DNA from: Acinetobacter brisouii CIP 110357
GTDB taxonomy: Bacteria > Pseudomonadota > Gammaproteobacteria > Pseudomonadales > Moraxellaceae
Length of the DNA stretch: 64,000 bases
Assembly: GCF_000488275.1 (NCBI RefSeq)
Contig: NZ_KI530762.1
Location: 1,520,971-1,584,970, forward strand
Reading direction: 5' to 3'
Part shown: positions 30,585-40,608 of the stretch, one piece after another
Numbering within the stretch: the first letter of the stretch is position 1
How the letters are laid out: every line of letters starts with the position of its first letter
Program-made: the position numbers and the translations under genes
The notes under the pieces: generated by a model
The model's input: only the letters and a program-made list of their open reading frames with translations
What the model was told of the DNA's origin: nothing
Databases searched by the model: none

Positions 30585-30600
30585 TACTCCTTATGAGATA
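30585..30600. promoter_or_regulatory. Candidate 7-2-7 NarL-type site upstream of purU-folD-sox
   Basis: TACTCCTTATGAGATA reads as two inverted heptamers, TACTCCT and TATCTCA, with two bases between them. TACTCCT fits the TACYYMT consensus of NarL-family regulators fully. It lies about 156 bp before the purU start, and similar sites lie before dmm and tdm. A separate palindrome TTTCCTATCAGGAAA follows at 30612-30626. Confidence 0.5.
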
Positions 30601-30755
30601 CCCCACAAAAGTTTCCTATCAGGAAATAAAAATTCAAAATAATACTAGACGCGGTGTTTAATTTTTTATATAAATTACCTTGAAGAAAATATTTTTCCCA
30701 TGAAGAAATTAAAGGGGAATTTTCCTAAAGACCACATTGGCGAGGAAGCACCACC

Positions 30756-31625
30756 ATGGCACACAACCAAGTTGAGCAATTTGTATTAAAAATTAGTTGT
30801 CCTGCGGCATCTGGAATTGTTGCAGCGGTTTCGGGGTATTTGGCAAGTAATGGTTGCTATATCAGTGAGATGGCACAATTTGATGATGAAACTACAGGGC
30901 ATTTCTTTATGCGTGCCGTGTTCCGTTTCAATGCTGGCGTAGCTGGAGATATTGAACAGCTCAAAGCAAACTTTAATAGCGTGAGTGATGCATTTGAGAT
31001 GCAAGCCACTTTTTATAATCAAAATCAGCCTGTTAAGGTTTTGATTATGGTGAGTAAGTTTGACCACTGTCTACTGAACTTGCTGTATCGCTATCACAAA
31101 GGCGAGCTAGATTTTGAAATTACTGCAATTGTTTCCAACCATTTAGATTTGCGTGCAGTTGCCGAGCGTGAAGGGATTCGCTTTATCTACTTGCCTGTCA
31201 CGAAAGACAATAAAACACAGCAGGAACAAGAGCTGATCAAAATTGTCGATGAAACAGGCACTGAACTGGTCATTCTTGCACGCTATATGCAGATTTTGTC
31301 TAACGATCTGTGCAAGCAGTTATCAGGTCGTGCTATCAACATTCACCATTCATTCTTACCAGGTTTTAAAGGTGCAAAACCTTATCACCAAGCCTTTGAC
31401 CGTGGCGTGAAACTGATTGGTGCAACGGCGCACTTTGTGACCAGTGACCTGGATGAAGGTCCAATCATTGAGCAAGCCGTGCAACGCGTTGACCACGCCT
31501 ATATGCCTGAAGATTTGGTCTCTCTTGGTCGTGACACTGAAACCATCGCCCTGTCTAAAGCGGTGAAATACTTTGTCGAGCACCGTGTGTTCCTCAATGA
31601 CAATCGTACGGTGGTGTTCAAATGA
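30756..31625 (+). CDS. purU: Formyltetrahydrofolate deformylase
   Basis: A 289-residue protein: an ACT domain at about residues 1-85, then a formyltransferase-fold domain with [19 protein letters not shown] and a C-terminal Asp in SDLDEGP. It hydrolyses 10-formyl-THF to formate and free THF. Here it opens the operon purU-folD-soxBDAG; in methylamine users this activity releases one-carbon units as formate and regenerates THF. It overlaps folD by 4 bp. Confidence 0.94.
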   Translation: MAHNQVEQFVLKISCPAASGIVAAVSGYLASNGCYISEMAQFDDETTGHFFMRAVFRFNAGVAGDIEQLKANFNSVSDAFEMQATFYNQNQPVKVLIMVSKFDHCLLNLLYRYHKGELDFEITAIVSNHLDLRAVAEREGIRFIYLPVTKDNKTQQEQELIKIVDETGTELVILARYMQILSNDLCKQLSGRAINIHHSFLPGFKGAKPYHQAFDRGVKLIGATAHFVTSDLDEGPIIEQAVQRVDHAYMPEDLVSLGRDTETIALSKAVKYFVEHRVFLNDNRTVVFK

Positions 31626-32530
31626 GTTTACTGAGCCAATTTACTGCATCTGAAATTACCGTGATCGATGGTAAAGCCACCGCTGCGCAGGTACTTGAAG
31701 AAGTTAAACACGATGTTGCAGCTCTGCAACAGCAAGGTATTACACCTTGCCTCGCTGTGGTTTTGGTCGGTGAAGACCCCGCAAGTCAGGTCTATGTCCG
31801 CAATAAAGTCGAAAAAGCCCTGATGGTTGGCATTCGCTCACTGGAATTTCGTTTTCCTGCCGAACTTAGCCAAACGGAACTACTTGCCAAAATTGATGAA
31901 CTGAATGCTGATCAAAGCGTACATGGCATTTTGGTACAGCTTCCTTTGCCAAAACATATTGATGAAACTGCGGTTCTGGAACGGATTGACCCGAAAAAAG
32001 ACGTCGATGGTTTCCACAGTGAAAATGTCGGGGGGTTAAGTCAGGGGCGTGATGTGCTTACCCCTTGCACGCCAACAGGCTGTATCCGCCTGCTGAAAGA
32101 TACTTTAGGCGATTTGACTGGGCTGCACGCTGTTGTGGTTGGACGTTCCAATATTGTCGGAAAACCGATGGTAGCGTTGCTACTCAAAGAAAACTGCACC
32201 GTGACTGTGGTGCATTCAAAAAGTCAGGATTTGGCACAGCTTTGCCAGTTAGGAGACATCGTCGTAGCAGCCGTCGGACGTCCACGCATGATCAACGCAT
32301 CTTATTTAAAAACCAATGCGGTAGTGATTGATGTCGGGATTAACCGCATTCAGGAAAATGGCAAAAACCGTCTGGTCGGCGATGTGGACTATGACGATGT
32401 CCTGCCGATGGTCAGTGCCATTACGCCTGTGCCTGGTGGCGTTGGCCCAATGACCATTGCCTACCTAATGAAAAATACCGTACATGCCGCACAGTTGCAG
32501 CATGCACAAGCTCATTCAACTTCCGTTTAA
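31622..32530 (+). CDS. folD: Methylenetetrahydrofolate dehydrogenase/cyclohydrolase FolD
   Basis: A 302-residue protein with about 14 extra N-terminal residues compared with E. coli (288). YVRNK has the catalytic Lys (K62), GILVQLPLP is the substrate loop, and [10 protein letters not shown] is the NADP site. It converts 5,10-methylene-THF to 10-formyl-THF, the substrate of PurU. It may be a second, pathway-specific copy, since folD is normally a single housekeeping gene; the window does not show whether another exists. Confidence 0.94.
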   Translation: MSLLSQFTASEITVIDGKATAAQVLEEVKHDVAALQQQGITPCLAVVLVGEDPASQVYVRNKVEKALMVGIRSLEFRFPAELSQTELLAKIDELNADQSVHGILVQLPLPKHIDETAVLERIDPKKDVDGFHSENVGGLSQGRDVLTPCTPTGCIRLLKDTLGDLTGLHAVVVGRSNIVGKPMVALLLKENCTVTVVHSKSQDLAQLCQLGDIVVAAVGRPRMINASYLKTNAVVIDVGINRIQENGKNRLVGDVDYDDVLPMVSAITPVPGGVGPMTIAYLMKNTVHAAQLQHAQAHSTSV

Positions 32531-32557
32531 GTCAATGCCTAGCGCTGTGGAGGACTC

Positions 32558-33796
32558 ATGCCATTTAGTCTACTGAAATATGGATTAAGTTCTGAATATC
32601 CTGTCGAAGTGGATTTACCTCCACCGACGACTCTGAAACCGCATTATGATGTGGTGATTATTGGTGGTGGTGGGCATGGTCTTGCGACAGCCTACTACCT
32701 GTCTAAATATCATGGTATTACCAATATTGCGGTTCTGGAAAAAGCCTATTTGGGTGGGGGCAATACTGCACGTAATACTGCCGTGATTCGCTCTAATTAC
32801 CTGACCTCCGAAGGCGTAGAATTTTATGCCGAATCGGTCAAATTATTTAAAAATCTCTCTAACGAATTTGATTTCAACATTATGTATTCTGAGCGTGGGC
32901 AGCTCACACTGGCACATACTGACTCGACTGTACGAGCCTTCCGCCAACGTGCAGAAGTCAACAAACACTTCGGTGGGCGTACCGAAATGCTGGATCGCCA
33001 GCAGATTAAAGAACTCGTACCTTGTCTGAATCTTGATCCTGCTCATTTGCCTGTATTGGCTGGACTTTGGCATATTGATGGTGCAACTGCACGTCACGAT
33101 GCCGTGGCTTGGGGGTATGCCAAAGAAGCCGCCAAACGCGGTGTAGAAATCCATCAACTCACTGAAGTTCAAGATCTGGTGATTGAGAACAATAAAATCA
33201 AAGCCATCAAAACCAATCGCGGTACAGTGCAATGTGGCTGTGCGGTTCAGGCGATTGCAGGGGCATCTTCGATTTTGATGGCAAAAGCCAAAATCCGCGC
33301 ACCAATTCAGACTTTCCCACTCCAAGCGATGGTTTCTCAGCCATTTAAACCATTCTTAACACCTTTGGTCAGTTCATCGGCTTTGCACTGTTATGTGCAA
33401 CAAACCAGTCGTGGCGAAATTGTGTTTGGTGGTGGTTCAGACCCCTATCCACTCTATAACACCCGCTCGACTTTGGATTTGAAAGAAAGCCTGCTCGCAC
33501 ATGCCATTGAAATGTTTCCTTTTATGGCCAATGTCAAACTCATGCGCCAATGGGCAGGCATTACCGATATGACGCCTGACTATAGTCCGATTATGGGTAA
33601 ATCCCCTGTTGACAATTACTACCTCGATGCTGGCTGGGGAACTTGGGGCTTTAAAGCCACGCCAATTTGCGGCAAAACCATGGCGGAACTGGTGGCGACA
33701 GGCAAAACTCCGAGCCTAATTAAACCGTTTGCACTAGAACGTTTCAGCACCTTTCAGCAAGTCAACGAAATGGGCGCAACTGCGGCGAGCCACTAA
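32558..33796 (+). CDS. soxB: Sarcosine oxidase beta / N-methylglutamate dehydrogenase subunit A-like
   Basis: A 412-residue FAD-dependent amine oxidase. The FAD-binding GGGGHG is at residues 36-41. H180 in DGATARHDAVAW matches the His that carries covalent FMN in heterotetrameric sarcosine oxidases. It oxidises the N-methyl group of sarcosine or a similar N-methyl amino acid to an imine. The symbol follows the sarcosine oxidase family; the orthologue in methylamine users is called mgdA. A good GGAGGAC site precedes the ATG. The order B-D-A-G is that of both systems. Confidence 0.88.
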   Translation: MPFSLLKYGLSSEYPVEVDLPPPTTLKPHYDVVIIGGGGHGLATAYYLSKYHGITNIAVLEKAYLGGGNTARNTAVIRSNYLTSEGVEFYAESVKLFKNLSNEFDFNIMYSERGQLTLAHTDSTVRAFRQRAEVNKHFGGRTEMLDRQQIKELVPCLNLDPAHLPVLAGLWHIDGATARHDAVAWGYAKEAAKRGVEIHQLTEVQDLVIENNKIKAIKTNRGTVQCGCAVQAIAGASSILMAKAKIRAPIQTFPLQAMVSQPFKPFLTPLVSSSALHCYVQQTSRGEIVFGGGSDPYPLYNTRSTLDLKESLLAHAIEMFPFMANVKLMRQWAGITDMTPDYSPIMGKSPVDNYYLDAGWGTWGFKATPICGKTMAELVATGKTPSLIKPFALERFSTFQQVNEMGATAASH

Positions 33797-33807
33797 AGGA
33801 GAATCTG

Positions 33808-34125
33808 ATGAAAATTATGCCTTGCCCACTCAATGGTCCACGCAATATCAGTGAATTTGTCTATGGTGGCGAACTCAAAGACATGCCTGACCAGAACCAC
33901 TGTAGCGACTATGAATGGGCAGATTATGTCTTTAACTGCGACAACATTGCAGGCATTGTTCGTGAATGGTGGATGCATGCTCCAAGCAGTTACTGGTTTA
34001 TTGCTGAACGCAACACCATCACCGATGAAATTTTAAAAACTTATGACCCGAAAGAACTGTTTCAGCAACGGGTCGAATTTAGTGAAAGCAGCCCATCTTC
34101 AGTTCAGAAGGAGTCTATGACATGA
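33808..34125 (+). CDS. soxD: Sarcosine oxidase delta / MgdB-like small subunit
   Basis: A 105-residue small subunit. In sarcosine oxidases this subunit binds zinc through three Cys and one His. Here C6 and H57 are present, but the second Cys position is N9 (CPLNGPRN) and the final one is S61 (HAPSS), so the canonical site is broken. The rest (EFVYGGE, REWWMHAPS, WFIAERNTITDEI) fits the family well. Sequences with this pattern may be the N-methylglutamate dehydrogenase type; I recall this only weakly. It overlaps soxA by 4 bp. Confidence 0.85.
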   Translation: MKIMPCPLNGPRNISEFVYGGELKDMPDQNHCSDYEWADYVFNCDNIAGIVREWWMHAPSSYWFIAERNTITDEILKTYDPKELFQQRVEFSESSPSSVQKESMT

Positions 34126-37022
34126 ACCGATTACCCCTCCCTTATGGGCTGTTAATCAATCGTCAACAGCCTGTTGAATTTGAATTTGACCACAGCCGTT
34201 TCCAAGGTTTTTCAGGTGACAGTATTGCCAGTGCGCTCGTTGCAAATCAGCGCTGGATTATGTCACGCTCATTTAAATACCATCGTCCACGCGCACCACT
34301 GACTATGGCTGGGCAAGATGCCAACACTTTGGTGCAACTGCCTGAAGAAGCCAATGTGCTTGCCGATACCACAGCAATCAAACCGAATATGCAAGTCACT
34401 GGGCAAAACTTTTCAGGTTCACTACTGAAAGACTCGGATGCCTTTTTGGGTAAATTTTCCAAGTTTATGCCTGTCGGGTTTTACTATCGCTCATTCTACA
34501 AACCGAAAGGGGTTTGGAAAATTTGGGAACCTATCATTCGTAAAAAGGCAGGTTTGGGGATTCTAGATCTGAACTTTCAGCCTGAATATTATGACAAAGC
34601 CTATTTGTTTACCGATGTTGCCATTATTGGTGCAGGCCCTGCGGGTTTGCAGGCAGCGCTGACCGCAGCAGAGTTAGGTGCAAAAGTTCTCCTGGTCGAG
34701 CAAGAGAAAATCTTGGGAGGTAGTCTGAACTATGCACGTCTGGATGCAGCAGGCAGACAAGCAGCTGAGCTCAAACAGCGTCTGGTCAGTGCCGTTGAAC
34801 AACACGCACAGATTACCGTACTGACTGAAGCGACCTGTAATGCATGGTTTACCGACCACTATTTGCCGATTATTCAAGGCAAACGCATGTACAAAGTCCG
34901 TGCAGCGCAATGTATTGTGGCGAGCGGCAGCTTCGATCAACCCGTGATTTTCCGTAACAATGACCTGCCTGGTGTCATTCTGTCTAGCGCAGCACAGCGC
35001 CTGATGAAACTCTATGCAGTGAAACCTGCGCAAACGGCAGTAGTGCTCACTGGGCATGATGATGGTTATTTGACAGCGCTGGATTTGGCTGAAGCAGGCG
35101 TGACCGTCAAAGCGGTGGTGGATATGCGCCCTATAGCATCTGATACCACTTTGTTGAGTGCGGTCAAAGCCAAAGGCATCGCCTGTCATTTGAGCAGCAC
35201 TGTGTATGAAGCCTTGCACAATAGCGGCATGCAGCACCTGACTGGCGTCGATATCCGCCGCATCGTGGCCGAAGGTCAGGTCGATGCTAACGCACAGAAA
35301 ATTGACTGCGATATACTGTGCATGTCAGCAGGCTACATGCCTGTGTATCAGTTGCTATGTCAGGCGGGTGGTAAGCTGAGCTACAATGATCAACAAGCGG
35401 CATTTAACATTTCAGGTTTGCCAAAAGGCTTGTCGATTACAGGTTCGGTCAATGGCATTCACCAGATTGAGCATGTTTTACAAGATGCCAGCCACATTGC
35501 CAAAGTTGCGGTTGCAGCTTTACGTGGTGAAGATGCTAGTCAAATTGCTGCACCAAACTTTAAAGAAAGCTCGATGAATTTTCCTTGGCCGATCTTTGAA
35601 CATCCTAAAGGCAAGGAATTTGTCGATTTCGACGAAGATCTACAAATTCGCGATATCGTCAATGCCACAAAGAGTGGTTATCGGGATGTGCAACTGGTCA
35701 AACGCTTTTCGACTGTGGGTATGGGACCATCTCAAGGACGTCATTCTGCACTGCCAACTGCACGTTTGGTGGCGAAATCCACCCAGCGCAGTATCAGCGA
35801 AACAGGTGTGACCACTGCCCGTCCTCCGTTTACTGCCGAGAAACTGGCTCATATTGCAGGGCGCGGCTTCGATCCATTTCGCCAGACCCCAATGCATGCT
35901 CGCCACCTCGCTGCGGGCGCAAAAATGATACCTGCGGGCAACTGGCAACGCCCTGCATTTTATGGCAATCCTGAACAACGACTGCAACACATTGCCCGTG
36001 AAGTGCTCAACGTGCATCAGAATGTCGGCATCATTGATGTATCTACGCTCGGTGGTTTGGATGTCCGTGGGCCAGACAGCGCTGAGTTCTTAAACCGTTT
36101 ATATACCTTCGGTTTTGCCAAACTTCCTGTTGGAAAAACCCGTTATGCGGTCATGGCAAATGAACATGGCGTGGTCATTGACGATGGTGTAGCAGCACGC
36201 CTGAGTGACAACCATTTTTATGTGACTGCAACCACCAGTGGTGTCGATCGGATTTATCAGCAAATGCTGAAATGGAATGCTCAATGGCGTCTCAGTGTCG
36301 ATATTGCCAATGTCACCACGGCTCTTGCCGCACTAAATATTGCAGGCCCCAACTCACGCCAAGTCATGCAAAAAGTCTGTCAGGATGTGGATTTATCCAA
36401 TGCTGCATTCCCTTATTTGGGTGTACGTACTGGCACGATTCATGGCATTCCTGTACGGATTTTACGGGTTGGTTTTGTCGGTGAACTGGGTTATGAAATC
36501 CATTTCCCTGCACGCTATGGCGAGTATATGTGGGATACCCTGATGCAGGCAGGTCAAGCATTTAACATGCAGCCATTTGGGGTGGAAAGCCAGCGTTTAC
36601 TGCGTCTTGAAAAAGGTCACATTATCATTAGCCAAGACACCGATGGCATGACGCATCCACAAGAAGTGGATTTGGGCTGGGCAGTTGCACGCAAAAAACC
36701 GTGGTTTGTCGGCAAACGCTCAATTGCGATTTTGGAAGCTCAGCCGTTGAAACGCAAACTGGTGGCCTTTGAGCTGGACAAACATCAGACTCAACCGCTT
36801 GAAGGACACATCGTCCTCAATGGTGGCAAGATCACAGGCAACATTACCTCTTGTGAATACTCACCAACGCTCGACAAGATTATCGGCTTGGCCTATGTCG
36901 GCATTGAACAAAGTGAAATCGGGCAAAACTTCCCGATTCGGGTAGAACATGGCGCAATGGTACATGCCAAAGTGGTCAAAACACCATTTTATGATCCAGA
37001 CAACCAACGGCAGGAGGTTTGA
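34122..37022 (+). CDS. soxA: Sarcosine oxidase alpha / MgdC-like subunit
   Basis: A 966-residue subunit. The N-terminal part carries a [2Fe-2S]-ferredoxin-like fold without Cys and the segment RSFKYHRPR. The dinucleotide motif GAGPAG is at 170-175. From about residue 600 a GcvT-type THF-binding domain follows, which captures formaldehyde as methylene-THF. The N-terminal run FYYRSFYKPKG and WEPIIRKKAGLG is a better match, as I recall, to N-methylglutamate dehydrogenase than to sarcosine oxidase. Physiological substrate therefore undecided. Confidence 0.88.
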   Translation: MNRLPLPYGLLINRQQPVEFEFDHSRFQGFSGDSIASALVANQRWIMSRSFKYHRPRAPLTMAGQDANTLVQLPEEANVLADTTAIKPNMQVTGQNFSGSLLKDSDAFLGKFSKFMPVGFYYRSFYKPKGVWKIWEPIIRKKAGLGILDLNFQPEYYDKAYLFTDVAIIGAGPAGLQAALTAAELGAKVLLVEQEKILGGSLNYARLDAAGRQAAELKQRLVSAVEQHAQITVLTEATCNAWFTDHYLPIIQGKRMYKVRAAQCIVASGSFDQPVIFRNNDLPGVILSSAAQRLMKLYAVKPAQTAVVLTGHDDGYLTALDLAEAGVTVKAVVDMRPIASDTTLLSAVKAKGIACHLSSTVYEALHNSGMQHLTGVDIRRIVAEGQVDANAQKIDCDILCMSAGYMPVYQLLCQAGGKLSYNDQQAAFNISGLPKGLSITGSVNGIHQIEHVLQDASHIAKVAVAALRGEDASQIAAPNFKESSMNFPWPIFEHPKGKEFVDFDEDLQIRDIVNATKSGYRDVQLVKRFSTVGMGPSQGRHSALPTARLVAKSTQRSISETGVTTARPPFTAEKLAHIAGRGFDPFRQTPMHARHLAAGAKMIPAGNWQRPAFYGNPEQRLQHIAREVLNVHQNVGIIDVSTLGGLDVRGPDSAEFLNRLYTFGFAKLPVGKTRYAVMANEHGVVIDDGVAARLSDNHFYVTATTSGVDRIYQQMLKWNAQWRLSVDIANVTTALAALNIAGPNSRQVMQKVCQDVDLSNAAFPYLGVRTGTIHGIPVRILRVGFVGELGYEIHFPARYGEYMWDTLMQAGQAFNMQPFGVESQRLLRLEKGHIIISQDTDGMTHPQEVDLGWAVARKKPWFVGKRSIAILEAQPLKRKLVAFELDKHQTQPLEGHIVLNGGKITGNITSCEYSPTLDKIIGLAYVGIEQSEIGQNFPIRVEHGAMVHAKVVKTPFYDPDNQRQEV

Positions 37023-37687
37023 TGATGCAAACTCTAGCAACTGAACGCAGCCCAATTGCACAGCAACCTTACAATACTTTTGGACGCAGCAAACGCGAAT
37101 TTTTAAGCGAAGCAACTTCACAGGCTGAACGAAAAATTCAGCACTGTGCGGTAGTTGACCTGACCAATTTGTCACGTGTGGGTTTTCGTGGCTTGGATAG
37201 CGCAGCCTACTTACACCAGTTTGGTTTTAGTCTGCCTGAACGTCCAAACCATGCCTTGGCACAGGTCGATGGCAGCTGGATTGCCCGCCTGTCGATGACA
37301 GAATATTTAGTTTTAGGCAGCCTGCATGATTTTGGTGAACGAATTACCCAGCTTGAAAATGACTGGCAACCCGATGAGCAATATGCCAACTATTTACTAC
37401 GACGTCAGGACAGTCACGCATGGATACAACTGACAGGTCAGTTCAATAGCGAAATTATGGCAAAACTCTGTGCGGTTGATTTATCGCCTGAAGTCTTTCC
37501 AGTAGGCAAAGTGGCACAAACCTCGGTGGCACGGATTAATGCAATCGTGATCAATGTCAGTGATCTACAAACGCAAAAACTGAATATTCTCTGTGACCGT
37601 GCCGCGGTGCTGTATTTGTGGCAAGTCCTGCAAGATGCCATTTCAGAATTCGGCGGCGAGATAAGCGGCATTGAAGGCTTAATTTAA
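37019..37687 (+). CDS. soxG: Sarcosine oxidase gamma / MgdD-like subunit
   Basis: A 222-residue subunit of the SoxG family (GcvT-related fold, without activity of its own). It shows DLTNLSRVGFRGLDSAAYL and QLTGQFNSEIMAK, matching the family. It completes the four-subunit enzyme and overlaps soxA by 4 bp. It is the last gene of the purU-folD-sox operon; a strong terminator follows about 150 bp later. Confidence 0.86.
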   Translation: MMMQTLATERSPIAQQPYNTFGRSKREFLSEATSQAERKIQHCAVVDLTNLSRVGFRGLDSAAYLHQFGFSLPERPNHALAQVDGSWIARLSMTEYLVLGSLHDFGERITQLENDWQPDEQYANYLLRRQDSHAWIQLTGQFNSEIMAKLCAVDLSPEVFPVGKVAQTSVARINAIVINVSDLQTQKLNILCDRAAVLYLWQVLQDAISEFGGEISGIEGLI

Positions 37688-38440
<753 letters not shown>

Positions 38441-38636
38441 ATTTGCACTTGCATTGCCGAGTCAGACTGGTTTTACTGTTTTATATGTTTTTCTCATAGT
38501 GAAAGGCTTCTTTTATCCATATTTATCTTAGTTGGTATTTATCTCATCAGAGAAAATAACGTGGGGCAATAAAAGAAGCCTGCTCAATTCCTATTTTGGC
38601 ATATTTAAATTTTCTGGCTTTATTGAGTATAAAAAA

Positions 38637-39233
38637 ATGAACTGGTTAGCTGCTGCACCAACCCTTGAGCAGGGCAACATTCGCCTTGAACCACTGAGCA
38701 TCGAACATTTGCAAGGTCTGATTACCGCCACACAAGATGGTGAACTGTGGAATATTCGCGTCACCTCTGCTCCACATCCCGATCAGGTTGCAGCCTATAT
38801 CGAACACGCCTTGCAACAGCGTGAACAGCAACAACGCCAAGCCTTTGCGATCATTAACACGCAAACAGGCAAAGTACTTGGAACAAGCAGTTATCACGAT
38901 ATTGTGCCAAATATTCGACGTCTTGAAATTGGTTATACATGGTATGCCGCTTCAGCGCAGAGAACCCATGTGAATACCACCTGTAAATTTCTGCTGCTAC
39001 GTCATGCTTTTGAAGATTTGGGCGCGCAGCTCGTGGGCTTTCGTACAGATAATTTCAATTACCGCAGCCAACGGGCAATTGAGCGTTTAGGCGCAAAAAA
39101 AGATGGTGTTTTGCGCCATCATCAACCGCGTAAAGATGGCACAGTGCGTGATACCGTCATGTATAGTATTCGCGCTGGAGAATGGACAGAAATCAAAGCA
39201 CATTTGCAGGATTTATTGCAGAAAGCGTATTAA
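38637..39233 (+). CDS. GNAT acetyltransferase (RimJ/RimL-like)
   Basis: A 198-residue GNAT protein of the RimJ/RimL type. The motif IGYTWYAASAQRTHVNT and the segment EDLGAQLVGFRTDNFNYRSQRAIERLGA are characteristic. The target amine is unknown. An in-frame TTG lies 105 bp upstream but the extra residues lack family similarity; the ATG at 38637 is preferred. It follows glnK after 196 bp. Confidence 0.83.
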   Translation: MNWLAAAPTLEQGNIRLEPLSIEHLQGLITATQDGELWNIRVTSAPHPDQVAAYIEHALQQREQQQRQAFAIINTQTGKVLGTSSYHDIVPNIRRLEIGYTWYAASAQRTHVNTTCKFLLLRHAFEDLGAQLVGFRTDNFNYRSQRAIERLGAKKDGVLRHHQPRKDGTVRDTVMYSIRAGEWTEIKAHLQDLLQKAY

Positions 39234-39314
39234 CAATTTTGGGTATCAAAAAATGCCTCTGATACCTTATGTTGAAGCAATAAACTCACTATAAAGATGC
39301 CTTAATCCTCTTGC

Positions 39315-39352
39315 AAAGAGTTCCTCATCCCAAAGAGGATAAGGAACTTTTA
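39315..39352. terminator. Bidirectional terminator between two convergent GNAT genes
   Basis: AAGAGTTCCTCATCC and GGATAAGGAACTTTT form a stem with an A-run at one side and a T-run at the other, 80 bp after the rightward gene and 59 bp after the leftward one. Confidence 0.65.
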
Positions 39353-39410
39353 ATCATAATTTGACTGATGAAAAATATCTCAACCTGCTTTCTCAGGTTT
39401 CTATTCCATG

Positions 39411-39977
39411 TTAAATATCATCTTTCGGGTTTAATGGTGTTGGCAGAGTCAACTGGTAAAACGCCGCATCTAGCCAGCGCCCGAACTTAAAACCGACTTG
39501 TGGGAATGTCCCCGAATGTTCAAAACCTAAACGTTGATGCAAGGCGATGCTCGCCTGATTATTGGCATCAATACAACCAATCAGCACATGTACCTGTCCA
39601 TGTTGTTTTGCGCGTTCAATCAGGGCTTGCAACAACAGTTTTCCCAAACCGCGCCCACGCTCTTCATGATGAATATAAATACTGTGTTCAACCGTATATT
39701 TATACGCAGGGAATGCACGGAAACTGCCCCAACTGGCAAAGCCGAGTAACTTACCTTCAATATCGGCTGCACCAATCACAGGAAAACCATGTTCACGTTT
39801 AGAAGCAAACCAAGTTTGAATCTGTTCCAAACTGCGCAGTTTATAATCATACAACGCTGTTGAGTTTAAAATCGCTTCATTAAAAATGTCTAAAATAGCT
39901 TGGGCATGCTCAGCTTCATTACATTCAATGAGTTGAATATTTTCACTTCTGTACATTACTTGTATTCCTATTGTCAT
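39411..39977 (-). CDS. GNAT acetyltransferase (phosphinothricin-type)
   Basis: A 188-residue GNAT protein; the segment HHEERGRGLGKLLLQALI carries the acetyl-CoA binding loop, and FNEAILNSTALYDY resembles the PAT/YncA group that acetylates small toxic amines such as phosphinothricin or methionine derivatives. The stop of the upstream regulator overlaps the start (TAATG). An internal ATG seven codons in, preceded by AGGA, is an alternative start. The upstream XRE-cupin gene is probably its regulator. Confidence 0.82.
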   Translation of the reverse strand: MTIGIQVMYRSENIQLIECNEAEHAQAILDIFNEAILNSTALYDYKLRSLEQIQTWFASKREHGFPVIGAADIEGKLLGFASWGSFRAFPAYKYTVEHSIYIHHEERGRGLGKLLLQALIERAKQHGQVHVLIGCIDANNQASIALHQRLGFEHSGTFPQVGFKFGRWLDAAFYQLTLPTPLNPKDDI

Positions 39978-40555
39978 TACATTTCACATACTGCGACCAA
40001 GTAACGTGCTTGATTGGCTGTGAAATTTTGAAAAACGATGGGTTGGTTCAGTTGAATCGACAGGCAATCACCTTGTTGCAAGGTATAGCTCTGCTCACCA
40101 CAGTGAATTTGCATTTCACCTTCTAACAGCCAAATCTGTTGATAAACTTTGACCTCACGTGGTACAAAGTCATAAGAAACCTGCGTATGTGCAGGAAAAG
40201 TAATTTCAGCCAGTTGCATCGGTGATGCCACACTCACAGGCGACAAATTACGTCGTAAATAACCCGATGCAGGATCACGCCATTGTTTCTGTTGCTCATA
40301 ACGCAATAACGGTTGTGACTCACTGGTTGTTGCATCGAAGACAAATAGACTCGCCAATGAAACATCCAAAGCGGCAGCAAGTTTTTCAAGAATCACTGCC
40401 GTAGGACTGGTTGCAGCACGTTCAATCAGGGAAATACTGGAGCGACTAACTCCACTTCGTGCCGCCAACTGATCGAGCGAATAGCCTTTGGCAAGACGTA
40501 GTTCACGAATATGCTGGGCGATATGCTGATTAATATCAGGTTGTTGTTCGCTCAT
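39977..40555 (-). CDS. XRE-family regulator with C-terminal cupin
   Basis: A 192-residue protein: helix-turn-helix (about residues 12-65, LDQLAARSGVSRSSISLIE), then a cupin domain (about 110-185). Such regulators bind a small ligand in the cupin and often repress the gene next to them. AGGAGGGG lies directly before the chosen ATG at 40555; a longer frame to 40576 is less likely. Its start region contains two 17-bp near-palindromes, and the downstream GNAT gene overlaps it. The ligand is unknown. Confidence 0.86.
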   Translation of the reverse strand: MSEQQPDINQHIAQHIRELRLAKGYSLDQLAARSGVSRSSISLIERAATSPTAVILEKLAAALDVSLASLFVFDATTSESQPLLRYEQQKQWRDPASGYLRRNLSPVSVASPMQLAEITFPAHTQVSYDFVPREVKVYQQIWLLEGEMQIHCGEQSYTLQQGDCLSIQLNQPIVFQNFTANQARYLVAVCEM

Positions 40556-40570
40556 ACCCCTCCTCTTTAT

Positions 40571-40608
40571 ATTCAATATATTAGAATATAAATTTAATAT
40601 ATTAGAAT
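40571..40608. promoter_or_regulatory. Tandem operator-like repeats upstream of the XRE-cupin gene
   Basis: Two copies of a 17-bp near-palindrome, ATTCAATATATTAGAAT (40571-40587) and ATTTAATATATTAGAAT (40592-40608), are 21 bp apart start to start, i.e. two helical turns. They sit just before the regulator's ribosome binding site, as expected for autoregulation. Confidence 0.55.

Noticed and set aside
32843-33325. 160-codon minus-strand ORF inside the soxB-like gene
   Set aside because: Opposite a clearly coding frame; Cys/His-rich composition without a known domain; a shadow ORF.
34674-35237. 187-codon minus-strand ORF inside the soxA-like gene
   Set aside because: Antisense to the Rossmann region of SoxA and without own ribosome binding site or family features.
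38532-38636. TTG-start N-terminal extension of the GNAT gene after glnK
   Set aside because: The extra 35 residues lack family similarity; the ATG at 38637 fits the family's N-terminus.
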